Origin: Prosthecobacter fusiformis | GTDB taxonomy: Bacteria > Verrucomicrobiota > Verrucomicrobiia > Verrucomicrobiales > Verrucomicrobiaceae | Assembly: GCF_004364345.1 (NCBI RefSeq) | Contig: NZ_SOCA01000004.1 | Location: 124,001 to 188,000, forward strand | Direction: 5' to 3' | Length of the DNA stretch: 64,000 bases | In this document: positions 55,927 to 64,000 of the stretch, piece by piece | How the letters are laid out: every line of letters starts with the position of its first letter | Numbering within the stretch: the first letter of the stretch is position 1 | The notes under the pieces: model-generated | Databases searched by the model: none | Told to the model about the DNA's origin: nothing | What the model saw: the letters and a program-made list of their open reading frames with translations, nothing else | Program-made: the position numbers and the translations under genes

Positions 55927-56894
55927 GATGCAGAGAATTCTGTTACTCGCACTCCGAGGTGGTCTCCCACCTCAATGAGCTCGCCTCGACCAATCGTTTT
56001 ACCATTGGCGCAAATGACCAGCCCCTCGCCGACGGAGATGGGCAACTCAAAGGTGAAGCCCGGAGCCAAGTTGCGCAGTTCTCCGACAGTGAGGGTGGTT
56101 TGGCCGACCACGAAGGTCAGTTCAATTTCAAGATCATTGACGGATACGGACGCGGCGTCTCCCATAGTGGTGGCGGGTTTGGAGGTCAGGTGTTTGAGGG
56201 TAAAAGTGTTGGCTTCTGCATGGCCCTTGCCCCATGTTCTTCGAGCTGCATTAAGTGTACACTCGCGCTGGATCTGGTAGCTCTTCAGGTCGGCCAGCAG
56301 CACATCGTGCAATTCCAAAGCATCCAATTCGGCCAAGCTCACACGCATCGTTCCCGCGACGAGATTTACCGGTACAGGAATACTCACATCGTCAACGTTT
56401 GGGGAAATGGGTGCACGTTCCATCAAGCTGGCAAGATGGGTCAATGCGGCATCATCCCCGGCGAGGCAGCCGTGCATCCAGTTCGTTTCATGACCTCTGT
56501 GGATGCTCCATTCAATAATCTCCTCCGGTGCATTGCGAAAACTGAAGGGTTCCATGCTTAGGATGCTGACATCAATCCCTGCTTTGGTGAGGGCGGTGAA
56601 GATATCTCCCAACGATGACTCAATTAAACCACAGGCCAGTTCGCCAGGAAGGCCATTCAGATCAATGCCGGCAAGTTCGGGGGAGACCCATGCCAGCTCT
56701 GGCAGACGATTGATTTCCACCCTCAATGGATGACCGCCCATACGGATCTGCATGCTCCAGCTTCCGCGTGGAGATTGCAGGATATTCGAGAAAACAAACT
56801 GCGTGGGCTGACCGTTCCAAGAGAAATGCAACGGGCGATTTTTTCCCGCAATGCGGTTAGCCAGTCGAATGAATTCCGGGCGCGCTCTGGACAT
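55923..56894 (-). CDS. sctQ: Type III secretion C-ring (sorting platform) protein SctQ
   Basis: This protein has 323 residues from an ATG at 56894 (or 332 from a GTG at 56921). The C-terminal SpoA/FliN-like domain has FTFELPISVGEGLVICANGK and TIGRGELIEVGDHLGVRVTE, typical of the surface-presentation C-ring family. A second SpoA-like part (NDLEIELTFVVGQTTLTVGE) just before it fits the YscQ layout. It forms the cytoplasmic sorting platform with SctK and SctL and binds the ATPase complex. It overlaps sctR by 4 bp. Confidence 0.85.
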   Translation of the reverse strand: MSRARPEFIRLANRIAGKNRPLHFSWNGQPTQFVFSNILQSPRGSWSMQIRMGGHPLRVEINRLPELAWVSPELAGIDLNGLPGELACGLIESSLGDIFTALTKAGIDVSILSMEPFSFRNAPEEIIEWSIHRGHETNWMHGCLAGDDAALTHLASLMERAPISPNVDDVSIPVPVNLVAGTMRVSLAELDALELHDVLLADLKSYQIQRECTLNAARRTWGKGHAEANTFTLKHLTSKPATTMGDAASVSVNDLEIELTFVVGQTTLTVGELRNLAPGFTFELPISVGEGLVICANGKTIGRGELIEVGDHLGVRVTEFSAS

Positions 56895-56938
56895 GGGTGG
56901 GGGATGGAGAGGGGGACTCACTCAGGTATTGGGGTGAG

Positions 56939-58105
56939 TTATTGAGGGTCCTCTTGTCCTGTCACTTCCCAGGGCATGTGGCGATTGCGCGAGCGCCCAT
57001 CTTCTGGCTGACCGCCTTGCTGATGCACGTTGACGATTACAGCATCTGGCAAGTTCAGTCGCTCGTTGAGACGCTGTGAGAGAAGAGGTGAGGCCTCATT
57101 GAGAACCCGTGCCCAATAACCGGAGGTGGTGTCAAACTCCACCCTCAGTTGTCCGCCTTCTGCACGCCAGACACGCACCTCGGTGCCAGTCATGATGGAC
57201 TCTGCGAGCTGGATGCGGACTTCCTGGGTCTGGCCATGGAGGGGATCGGTGACGAGCACTCGGTCTGCCATTTCTGTCATTAATGCGCTGACCTGCTCTA
57301 CACGCTCAAGATGCGCAGATTGGTTAACTGAGGCGACAACATTGGCGGAAGATGCGGACGATTGAGTGTCGAGAGATTGCAGGATCGCTTGCCCCAGATT
57401 GGGAATCTCCTGCTCTGACTTTTCAAAAATAGCAGTAGCCTCAGAGGAAACCTCAAAAGCCTCAGCAAGATGTGATTGCCCCTCAGGCGGCAAGGTTTCA
57501 ATGAGCGCTCGAATCTGTGCGAGTGCTTCCGGTTGATGGTTCGAGTCTCCCTTTGTCTGAGTCAGTGCATCGCGAACTTGTATCAACAAGGGCAAGGAAT
57601 CGCTCTGCAGTCTTTCCTCACTGAGCAAAGATTGAACGAGTTCCATCACGCGCATGGAGCCACCGTCTTTCCCATCATCCAGTGTGCTTTTGGATTGAAC
57701 CGATGAAAAAGCTTGATCGGGGGTGATCAAGAGCGCACGCAGAGCCTCAATGAGAGCGGGGTCTGGGGATAGCGACTCAGAAGAACGCTCCACATCTGAT
57801 TTTTCTGAAGGTGAGGGAGTTGTGGATTTTGAAGCAATGAAGGCTTTTAACTCCGTCACCAAAGAGTCTGTTAGGCCGGATGTGGGAGAAAAGACCTGCA
57901 ACGTATGGTTCTCCTCTGGCAATAAATCCGAAGAAGATGCGAGTGGTGATTGCTTTACCTCCACTGGATGATTTTGCGGCGCAGCGATCAATGAACGCAG
58001 GGCCTTTAAGGCATCTGGATTAGGGGTGCCAAAAGTGGGTAACGAGCTATCCGCCTCATCCAAATGGCGCGATGTGAGGACGATGGACGATTCAATTGAA
58101 TTCAT
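56939..58105 (-). CDS. sctP: Type III secretion needle-length control protein SctP
   Basis: The ATG at 58105 gives 388 residues; a longer frame to 58180 lies inside sctO. The N-terminal ~250 residues are polar, Ser/Gln/Glu-rich and low in complexity, as expected for a molecular ruler. The C-terminal part (LAESIMTGTEVRVWRAEGGQ, then LRVEFDTTSGYWARVLNEAS) resembles the YscP/FliK hook-length-control C-terminal domain that signals the substrate switch to SctU. It starts 14 bp inside the end of sctO. The assignment rests on position and on this C-terminal domain; overall similarity is low, as is usual for the family. Confidence 0.72.
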   Translation of the reverse strand: MNSIESSIVLTSRHLDEADSSLPTFGTPNPDALKALRSLIAAPQNHPVEVKQSPLASSSDLLPEENHTLQVFSPTSGLTDSLVTELKAFIASKSTTPSPSEKSDVERSSESLSPDPALIEALRALLITPDQAFSSVQSKSTLDDGKDGGSMRVMELVQSLLSEERLQSDSLPLLIQVRDALTQTKGDSNHQPEALAQIRALIETLPPEGQSHLAEAFEVSSEATAIFEKSEQEIPNLGQAILQSLDTQSSASSANVVASVNQSAHLERVEQVSALMTEMADRVLVTDPLHGQTQEVRIQLAESIMTGTEVRVWRAEGGQLRVEFDTTSGYWARVLNEASPLLSQRLNERLNLPDAVIVNVHQQGGQPEDGRSRNRHMPWEVTGQEDPQ

Positions 58106-58607
58106 AACGAGTGTTCTCTGGGTGCAAGTCGAGGTCGCTGTTTTGAGGGCCGATGAAGTCCTCGAGTTCGAGGTCGGCATTGCGCTCGGCCTCGTGGTTT
58201 TGTTCTAACTGCCAGGCTTCACGATGCTCCATGAGCTTTTCGAGTTCTTGGGTGGCTTTTTTGTAGGCCAGCTTGGCTTCTTCAAGTTCTTCTCTGGCGC
58301 GGTCGAGTTCCCCCTCAGCCTTGTGAACTTGATCCATAAAATCCAGCTCACGTTCACGCATGGCTGAGATTTCCAATCGCAGGTCTGTGATCTCACCCAG
58401 TTTTACGGGTTTGCGCATGATGGACTGTATGAGGCGTTCTTCCTCGGCGATTCGCCAATGGGTAAAGTCGGCCAGAGTCTTTTGCTTCGTCACCAAGTTT
58501 TCTTCGGCCTCTACCACTGCGCGGCGTGCGCGGGTGACGGCTTTGCTAGCCTTGTCCTCGCGATGCTCGCGGACAAAGACCATGTCTTGGAGGGGATAGC
58601 GCAGCAT
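58092..58607 (-). CDS. sctO: Type III secretion central stalk protein SctO
   Basis: This 171-residue, almost entirely helical and charged protein (SKAVTRARRAVVEAEENLVT near the start; DQVHKAEGELDRAREELEEA in the middle) forms a long coiled coil of the YscO/FliJ type. These act as the stalk inside the ATPase hexamer and escort chaperones. It follows sctN by 4 bp, the usual place for sctO. The assignment rests on fold prediction by eye and position. Confidence 0.78.
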   Translation of the reverse strand: MLRYPLQDMVFVREHREDKASKAVTRARRAVVEAEENLVTKQKTLADFTHWRIAEEERLIQSIMRKPVKLGEITDLRLEISAMRERELDFMDQVHKAEGELDRAREELEEAKLAYKKATQELEKLMEHREAWQLEQNHEAERNADLELEDFIGPQNSDLDLHPENTRYEFN

Positions 58608-58611
58608 GGGT

Positions 58612-59943
58612 TTATCTTGCGAGTTGGATCATGGCCTGTTGAGTTTGCGCGAAGCTACTCGGCTCGTTCATGCCTTGTTTGAGGAAGCCGTTGATGGCAT
58701 CGATCTTGGCGATGGCTTCATCTGCGGCAGAGTCACTGCCTTTCTTGTACTCACCGATACGAACGAGTAGCTCCACTTCCTGGTACTTGGCCATGAGGCT
58801 GCGGAGCTTGCCCGCAGCGCGCTGATGGTCTGATGTGTTGATGGCGGTGAACAGACGGCTCACACTGGCCAGTACATCAATGGCGGGATAATGATTGGCC
58901 GAGCCTAACTTGCGACTCAAAACAATGTGACCATCCAAGATCGAGCGGGTTTCATCCGCCACAGGCTCGGTCATGTCATCGCCTTCAACCAAGACGGTAT
59001 AAAGGGCGGTGATACTGCCTTTGTCCGAGCAGCCTGCCCGCTCCATCATTCTGGGCAGCGTGGCAAAAACGGAGGGCGGGAAACCTCGGCGGGTGGGTGG
59101 CTCACCCGCCGCGAGGCCGATCTCACGCAGGGCACGTGCAAAGCGGGTGACGGAGTCCATCAGTAACAGCACCTTCAAACCTTGGTCGCGAAAGTATTCA
59201 GCAATCGCCGTGGCCACGTAAGCGCATTTTAAACGCTCCATGGAAGGGCGGTCGGAGGTGGCGATGACGGTCACGGCTTTTTTTACCCCTTCTTCACCGA
59301 GGTCACGCTCCAGGAACTCACGCACCTCACGTCCGCGCTCCCCAATGAGTGCAAGCACCACAATGTCGGCAGTAGTGTTGCGGATGATCTGGCTCAGCAG
59401 CGTGCTCTTTCCACCTCCTGCAGCGGCAAAGATGCCCATGCGCTGGCCCTCGCCACAGGTGAGCAGTCCGTCGAGCGCCCGCACGCCGAGGCTAATCGGT
59501 TGGGTGATCAATTGCCGGGTCATGGCATTGGGTGGATCGGCCGTGACGGCGTAATGATCTTCGATCTTAAAGGGGCCCTTGCCATCGGATGGATTGCCGA
59601 GTCCATCCAACACACGACCAAGCATTTCTTTGCCCACAGGCACTTGATGAATCTCTCCCGTGGGGATGACCTCAGTGGTGGAGGATATCCCCATGAGCTC
59701 CCCCAGGGGCGTGATCAGCGCGAGATTCTTGGAGAAGCCCACGACCTCCCCCAAGATGCCTTCATCTTCCCATGGATTCTTCAGACGACACAATTCACCG
59801 ATTTTTGCGCCTGGCGCATAAGCTTTTAAGATCGTGCCTGTGACCTGCGTAACCCGTCCCCGCAAACTAAGTGGCTGCACGGAGTCCATTCCGTGCTGCA
59901 AGCGCGTCGTGAGCGAATTAAAGTCAAAGGTCGGTAAGTTCAT
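58612..59943 (-). CDS. sctN: Type III secretion ATPase SctN
   Basis: This 443-residue F1-like ATPase unfolds substrates and releases them from chaperones at the base of the exporter. Walker A reads AAAGGGKST at residues 173-181 (Lys179). Walker B is [20 protein letters not shown], followed by [20 protein letters not shown], which is conserved in FliI/YscN. The N-terminal beta-barrel domain ([20 protein letters not shown]) and C-terminal helices are complete. It follows sctL by 4 bp. Confidence 0.95.
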   Translation of the reverse strand: MNLPTFDFNSLTTRLQHGMDSVQPLSLRGRVTQVTGTILKAYAPGAKIGELCRLKNPWEDEGILGEVVGFSKNLALITPLGELMGISSTTEVIPTGEIHQVPVGKEMLGRVLDGLGNPSDGKGPFKIEDHYAVTADPPNAMTRQLITQPISLGVRALDGLLTCGEGQRMGIFAAAGGGKSTLLSQIIRNTTADIVVLALIGERGREVREFLERDLGEEGVKKAVTVIATSDRPSMERLKCAYVATAIAEYFRDQGLKVLLLMDSVTRFARALREIGLAAGEPPTRRGFPPSVFATLPRMMERAGCSDKGSITALYTVLVEGDDMTEPVADETRSILDGHIVLSRKLGSANHYPAIDVLASVSRLFTAINTSDHQRAAGKLRSLMAKYQEVELLVRIGEYKKGSDSAADEAIAKIDAINGFLKQGMNEPSSFAQTQQAMIQLAR

Positions 59944-59947
59944 GAAG

Positions 59948-60553
59948 TCATTTCATCGACCGAATGAGGGCCTTCTCGATGGCCTTGAGCTGTGTCTCGA
60001 GTGTGGCGTCCACGACTCCGATCTCTGTTTCTAAAATGCAGCCATTCTCAGACAGACGAGGGTCCGGCTGCACATCAAGGAATTGAATCTTCGGAAAGGT
60101 CTGCATGATCGCGCTGATGCGGTTTTTGATCCAATCGGCCTGACCGGGGGAGACCCGAATGGTGATCTGGCTCTCATTGCGGGTGCTTTCCAGGGCGCGC
60201 CGCACGAGCCGCTCCACCACATCTCGCTGATTCATTTCACCAATGACCTGACGCACCGCACGCATGACGAGATCCACCATGACGTCTTCCACCTTTGAAA
60301 AATAAACCGCACTCTGTCCCATGCATTCGATGATGTGCTCGGCGATTTTTGCCTTGCCTTCTTCTTGGCCTTTGAGGTAACCCGCTTCGAGTTTTTTTTC
60401 GGCATCGGTTTCTGCTTTTTGGCGAATGAGTGCGGCTTCGTGGCGGGCCGCTTCGAGGATGCGCTGCCCTTCCAGGATGAAGGCGTGCTCATCTCTCTTC
60501 AAAATCTTGGCGGTGGGCACCGCTTTGACGCCACTGTTCTCTAAGCAAAGCAT
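59948..60553 (-). CDS. sctL: Type III secretion stator protein SctL
   Basis: This 201-residue protein has a charged helical first half ([20 protein letters not shown], residues ~33-52, then [20 protein letters not shown]), followed by a small C-terminal domain with [20 protein letters not shown] and [20 protein letters not shown]. This is the YscL/FliH layout. It regulates and anchors the ATPase. It overlaps the end of sctK by 13 bp. Confidence 0.88.
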   Translation of the reverse strand: MLCLENSGVKAVPTAKILKRDEHAFILEGQRILEAARHEAALIRQKAETDAEKKLEAGYLKGQEEGKAKIAEHIIECMGQSAVYFSKVEDVMVDLVMRAVRQVIGEMNQRDVVERLVRRALESTRNESQITIRVSPGQADWIKNRISAIMQTFPKIQFLDVQPDPRLSENGCILETEIGVVDATLETQLKAIEKALIRSMK

Positions 60554-61227
60554 TTGGATTCTCCCACGGTTAAAACTTCACGACTGATCTGACGAACTCG
60601 GTTCCAAGCCTGATCGCGCAATTCGGGGGTCACGTGCCACGTCACTTTTTTTGCCACCTGGAGCGGTAATTTAAGTGCCAGTCGCTCGCGGATAGCACCG
60701 CTTTCGTCGCCGCTAGAACTGGCCAATACGTTCCAGCCAATGTCCATCACATGGTCAATTAGTGAAGTTTCTTGTTTAGGCAAGATCGCCTCATTTTCCG
60801 GCACGATGAAGCGGGCACGCCGCAGGGCAAAAGCGTGGGCATCCTCACCGATGGACGCCTTGATTTCGTGGAGTTGCTGACGTCCGATGATAGAGGCGAT
60901 GCGAGGCCAGCAAAGCGCGACTCCGGTGTAGCGAGCCAAGCGAGTGAGAGTCTCAGGGCTTAAAAGAGCGATGCGAAGACGTGATTCCTGAAAATCCCAA
61001 ACTGGATCGTAGTCATCCAACTGAAGCACACGGGTGAGCCAAGACGCGAGGTGGTGATGACCATGAGTTCCGGTTGCGAGGACGCGGATCACTGCCGCCT
61101 CAGGAAAGCGAGCGATGACTTCAGGATGTAACCAGAACTGAGGTCGATGATTGAAGTCAAAGATGGCCCGAAACAAGTCCGGGTTGGTCTTTGCCTGGCT
61201 CGCATACCAGCCGCCGCGCGTGCTCAT
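60541..61227 (-). CDS. sctK: Type III secretion sorting-platform protein SctK
   Basis: This 228-residue protein has SPETLTRLARYTGVALCWPR and IASIIGRQQLHEIKASIGED at residues ~96-140, which fit the loose YscK/HrpD pattern. SctK links the membrane rings to SctQ in the sorting platform. Position between sctJ and sctL is exactly that expected. Similarity within the family is low, so the call depends partly on context. Confidence 0.72.
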   Translation of the reverse strand: MSTRGGWYASQAKTNPDLFRAIFDFNHRPQFWLHPEVIARFPEAAVIRVLATGTHGHHHLASWLTRVLQLDDYDPVWDFQESRLRIALLSPETLTRLARYTGVALCWPRIASIIGRQQLHEIKASIGEDAHAFALRRARFIVPENEAILPKQETSLIDHVMDIGWNVLASSSGDESGAIRERLALKLPLQVAKKVTWHVTPELRDQAWNRVRQISREVLTVGESKCFA

Positions 61228-61249
61228 GAAGTAAAGGATAGAGGGATGC

Positions 61250-61990
61250 TCAGGATATGGCCTTTTTGCGGATCAGGCCTAACGATAGAAATGCGACTAG
61301 GAAACCCACGCCCGCGCTGCCTGCGGAGGTGACCCAGAAAGGGACCTTGGTTTGCCACTCTTCGAAGGTGTTGGTAGCCTGCGCTTTCGGAGGCGGTGGG
61401 ATGGCATCGGCGGGACTCATAATGAGTTCCACATTTTCAAAAGTGAGGCCCTCGACAGACTTGGTTACGAGGTTTTTCAAATCTGGAGTGATGCTCTCGA
61501 CATCATATCCCGCCCGGTATTTGATAAAGACCGAGGCGGATGCTGGCAGGGTGCTATCACTCAGCGGATCATTGTTGGGAAGGGCGATGTGAACTTTGGC
61601 CGCGACGACTCCATCCACTTTCATGAGGGTATCAGAGAGCTCCTGGCAAAGAGCATCAATGAAGCGAATGCGCTCCTCAGTGGGTGAGCTGACCAGGCCG
61701 CTTTTTTGGAAAACGTCCCCCATCTTCATGAGCTTTTGACGCGGCAAGCCCAGTGCTTGCAGCGTTTGCATCGCAAGAGGGAAGTCCTCAGGCGGCACCT
61801 GTAGAATCCACATGCTTTCCTTGCCTGCCAGTTTTACACAATCTATTTTCTGCTCCAGCAGGTGAGCCATTATTTCATTGGCTTCTTCTTCCCGGAGTTC
61901 ACTGAATAGCGGAACCTTGTTACAGCCTGCAAGCAGTACAGTCAGGATTAAAGGTACCAGCCAACGGATTTTTGAGAGGTAGGATCTCAC
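61250..61990 (-). CDS. sctJ: Type III secretion inner-membrane ring lipoprotein SctJ
   Basis: This 246-residue YscJ-family protein has a lipobox LTVLLAGCNKVPL with Cys23. It is followed by the ring-building domains, with EANEIMAHLLEQKIDCVKLA as the first, FQKSGLVSSPTEERIRFIDA, and KVDGVVAAKVHIALPNNDPL in the second. A C-terminal membrane helix (AGVGFLVAFLSLGLIRKKA) anchors the ring. The start codon is GTG. It forms the inner-membrane ring with SctD. Confidence 0.93.
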   Translation of the reverse strand: MRSYLSKIRWLVPLILTVLLAGCNKVPLFSELREEEANEIMAHLLEQKIDCVKLAGKESMWILQVPPEDFPLAMQTLQALGLPRQKLMKMGDVFQKSGLVSSPTEERIRFIDALCQELSDTLMKVDGVVAAKVHIALPNNDPLSDSTLPASASVFIKYRAGYDVESITPDLKNLVTKSVEGLTFENVELIMSPADAIPPPPKAQATNTFEEWQTKVPFWVTSAGSAGVGFLVAFLSLGLIRKKAIS

Positions 61991-62037
61991 AGGTGAAATA
62001 ATAGGGCGTTAGAATGTTTCCGGGGCACACCGCAGCC

Positions 62038-62478
62038 TCAGCCGCCTTTGCTGAGTTCCTTGATCGTGTTGGTGCCGGCCTTCGAGGCATTGTCCACGCC
62101 CATGACGGACATGCTCCAGCGTGCCACCTCGACCTGAAGGGCCATCAACTCGCCAAAATTGTTGCCAAGTTGTAAAGGATCGTTCGCGGAGATGTGTTCA
62201 AGTTTGGTGGTGATGTTGCTAAGGGAGTCGTTGTAGCCCGAATTAAATTTGGAGACGCCTTCCAGAATGGAGTCTCCCAGGGTGCGGAAGCCGCTTTCTT
62301 CGATCTTGTTCGCTGGCGGCGTGGGGCCTGCCTGAATATTCTCCCCTGTGGGCTGCACGCCTGCGACGAGTGAGCGGAGGCGCTCCAGATCTGCTGCCGA
62401 TGAGCTCGCAAGAGTGACGGGCAATGATTGAGTGAGTGCGGCCGGGGTAGAAACAGCGGATAGGGCAACAGGAGTCAT
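62038..62478 (-). CDS. sctI: Type III secretion inner rod protein SctI
   Basis: This 146-residue protein has an N-terminal polar part and a C-terminal helical region (DPLQLGNNFGELMALQVEVA) ending in SKAGTNTIKELSKGG. This agrees with YscI/PrgJ-type inner-rod proteins. The position before sctJ supports it. Low sequence conservation in the family limits certainty. Confidence 0.75.
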   Translation of the reverse strand: MTPVALSAVSTPAALTQSLPVTLASSSAADLERLRSLVAGVQPTGENIQAGPTPPANKIEESGFRTLGDSILEGVSKFNSGYNDSLSNITTKLEHISANDPLQLGNNFGELMALQVEVARWSMSVMGVDNASKAGTNTIKELSKGG

Positions 62479-62485
62479 AGAAGTT

Positions 62486-62881
62486 TTAAATGGGTTTAAG
62501 CTGGTCCGGTGTCATGGCCAGGACATTGAGTGCCATGGTGGCAGCATCAGGGTCCGTGGTCTGCATGGCGACATCTTGGAGAAGCGCGCGGCCCTCGTCC
62601 TCCTCCCCGTGCAAACGCAAAGCCACCCCGAGGTGGGCACGTGCTAAGGCACTGTTGGGATTCAGATCGAGGGCTCCCTCTCGCAGTGTCTTGACCGCGA
62701 TTTCGTAATGGCCCGAAAGCAAAGCCACGACAGCAGCTCCGATAACGGGAAGCTCACTCTCAGGACGCACAGCACCCACACCGTCAAAGATGGCAATGGC
62801 CTCCTGATGCAGGCCATTCCATGCCGCAGCATAACCAGCGCGCATGAGCAGACGCACCAGCTCTGAATCAATGTGAACCAT
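62486..62881 (-). CDS. sctG: TPR chaperone-like protein SctG
   Basis: This 131-residue, all-helical protein has TPR-like turns (AGYAAAWNGLHQEAIAIFDG, then ALARAHLGVALRLHGEEDEG). In YscE-YscF-YscG systems, YscG and YscE hold the needle subunit before secretion, and the gene order E-F-G is the same here. It lies 27 bp after the needle gene. Confidence 0.75.
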   Translation of the reverse strand: MVHIDSELVRLLMRAGYAAAWNGLHQEAIAIFDGVGAVRPESELPVIGAAVVALLSGHYEIAVKTLREGALDLNPNSALARAHLGVALRLHGEEDEGRALLQDVAMQTTDPDAATMALNVLAMTPDQLKPI

Positions 62882-62908
62882 GGTTTGAGGAGATTGGCTT
62901 AATGAGGA

Positions 62909-63169
62909 TTAGCGCAGGTTGGAGACTGCGTTCTTGGAGGGCTCTTGAATCGCCTTTACCAAGTTTGACACGGCAGTGGCCGCGTTGGTGACTTGGTTCA
63001 CACGCATCTGAAGGAGCACGACTGAACCAGGGTCGGAGAAGTCAGTGGTGCTGGCGTCGGTGATGACCTGGGTGGTCTCCGTATTGAGGGTATTGGCCAT
63101 TCCCGTGATGGTGGTCCAGATTGGGGAATTGCTGCCAAAGAGAGGCGGATCGAAGTCGGTGACGGGCAT
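62909..63169 (-). CDS. sctF: Type III secretion needle protein SctF
   Basis: The ATG at 63169 gives 86 residues, the usual needle length; a longer frame to 63265 would overlap sctE and is unlikely. The protein is helical with a PLFGSNSPIW turn near the start and DPGSVVLLQMRVNQVTNAAT before a charged end. The pattern is that of YscF/PrgI/MxiH subunits. It lies between the two likely chaperone genes. Confidence 0.78.
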   Translation of the reverse strand: MPVTDFDPPLFGSNSPIWTTITGMANTLNTETTQVITDASTTDFSDPGSVVLLQMRVNQVTNAATAVSNLVKAIQEPSKNAVSNLR

Positions 63170-63201
63170 AGAGGTAGTATGTTGGGTGTTTTGTTGGCGG
63201 T

Positions 63202-63486
63202 TTAGTTCTCGTGGGCTTTCTCCAGGTGGAGCTTTTGAAGCTTCACGAAAAATTCGAGGACGCATCCAGTTGTCTGGAGGCTAGTGGAAAGGCGGCTCAG
63301 ATCGTCAAACTCACCGCGTGAGAGGCCCGCATCTTGATAGGATTTGATTTGGGTTTTCCAGGCGTCAAGATAGGCGGTGACATCCGCGTAGAAGCTGCCC
63401 TCGGCATCGGCTGAAAGGATTTCAACGAAATCGGCAGTGTCGATTCGAGCCTTCAATTCAGGATCTGTGAGTGGATCTGCGGACAT
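63202..63486 (-). CDS. sctE: Needle co-chaperone SctE
   Basis: This small 94-residue helical protein has AGLSRGEFDDLSRLSTSLQT in the second half and KLQKLHLEKAHEN at the end. It is similar in size and layout to YscE/PscE and chlamydial CdsE, which pair with SctG to hold SctF. It lies 2 bp after sctD. Confidence 0.68.
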   Translation of the reverse strand: MSADPLTDPELKARIDTADFVEILSADAEGSFYADVTAYLDAWKTQIKSYQDAGLSRGEFDDLSRLSTSLQTTGCVLEFFVKLQKLHLEKAHEN

Positions 63487-63488
63487 GG

Positions 63489-64000
63489 TTAAGGAGCAGC
63501 AAGAGACTTGGATTTCATGGCCACATCCCCTTGATGGAGGCTGCGTGATTCGCCTTTTTCGATGATCGTGACACTCTCGGCCTCAATCTTAGCGACGGTG
63601 CCGCCATAGGGTAGCCGAGCGCCAACGAAATAGACGCCGCCCGTGCTGAGGCGGACATAACTGAGCCCCGCTTCATCCACACGAATAGTCGATATGGCTG
63701 CTTCAGGTGTGTCGATGGTATCGGCACTGATAAGGTAATCTGTGACAGGATCGGGCAAAGGAGCTGATGTCTGTGCTGAGATGGGATTCGAGGGGGGGAT
63801 AGATGACGTCGGCAGTGGATTGGCTGCGGGAGGAGTAGGCGCATTTGGGGCTCCACTCGTAAAAGGGGGGAGGGACACGTAAACCGTGTTGGATGCGGCT
63901 GGTCGTGTGGCCTCGATTTCAACACTGTCCTCAATTTCGCTGACGCCGGGCACTTCCGAGAGGAGAAGCTTCCTCATTCTCATCCATGGATCTGCGGATG
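63489..64000 (-). CDS. sctD: Type III secretion inner-membrane ring protein SctD, C-terminal part
   Basis: The frame is open to the right edge, so the N-terminal FHA and membrane segments lie outside. Visible are the end of a ring-building domain (MRMRKLLLSEVPGVSEIEDS), a proline-rich linker of about 40 residues (PPFTSGAPNAPTPPAANPLP and on) and a last domain. That domain, ISTIRVDEAGLSYVRLSTGG followed by VYFVGARLPYGGTVAKIEAE, is typical of the YscD/CdsD C-terminus. The linker is unusually long. An internal ATG at 63983 is not the true start. Runs of six or seven G occur in the linker. Confidence 0.75.
   Translation of the reverse strand, partial: SADPWMRMRKLLLSEVPGVSEIEDSVEIEATRPAASNTVYVSLPPFTSGAPNAPTPPAANPLPTSSIPPSNPISAQTSAPLPDPVTDYLISADTIDTPEAAISTIRVDEAGLSYVRLSTGGVYFVGARLPYGGTVAKIEAESVTIIEKGESRSLHQGDVAMKSKSLAAP

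Noticed and set aside
1..64000. tRNA, rRNA, prophage or insertion sequence
   Set aside because: I saw no cloverleaf, rRNA-like stretch, integrase, intact transposase or matching terminal repeats.

Overview
The window looks like chromosomal DNA of a member of the Verrucomicrobia, probably a relative of Prosthecobacter or Verrucomicrobium. Four things point that way: a row of very large Sec-exported proteins with NHL, choice-of-anchor and TIGR02597-like modules; an ECF sigma factor of the type common in Planctomycetes and Verrucomicrobia; a BamA/Skp/TamB outer-membrane set, so the cell is diderm; and a type III secretion operon of the kind reported from Verrucomicrobium spinosum. Shine-Dalgarno sequences are mostly weak, and GTG and TTG starts occur. 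I see no tRNA, rRNA, CRISPR array or intact insertion sequence.

Region 1 (1-12534) is a nonulosonic (pseudaminic-type) acid locus, mostly on the minus strand. pseB and pseC start it. Two plus-strand genes (a methyltransferase and a ParB-like protein) and a decayed reading frame interrupt it. It resumes as pseF, pseI, a methyltransferase, pseG, an ATP-grasp ligase, an opine-type dehydrogenase, a fused B12-dependent mutase-like protein and an unknown gene cut by the left edge. No PseH acetyltransferase is visible. The mutase, dehydrogenase and ligase may instead make and attach an amino-acid-derived substituent.

Region 2 (12535-25235) is housekeeping and envelope: tamB on plus; bamA-skp on minus with a clear terminator; a small exported protein; xseB-dxs; a VanX-like dipeptidase; and a prepilin peptidase with an unusual internal insertion.

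Region 3 (25236-51953) begins with an AT-rich intergenic stretch and then has six tightly packed plus-strand genes for secreted proteins (343, 965, about 1687, 629, 3576 and 1196 aa), followed by a parvulin-type lipoprotein. The 3576-aa protein has a run of ten C just before its signal peptide and a helical C-terminal half with a loose resemblance to TcA toxin subunits. This is the most novel-looking part of the window.

Region 4 (51954-64000) has an ECF sigma factor converging on a long minus-strand type III secretion operon, sctD(partial)-E-F-G-I-J-K-L-N-O-P-Q-R-S-T-U. The genes are in near-alphabetical order with many short overlaps. sctC, sctV and the gatekeeper are not in the window.
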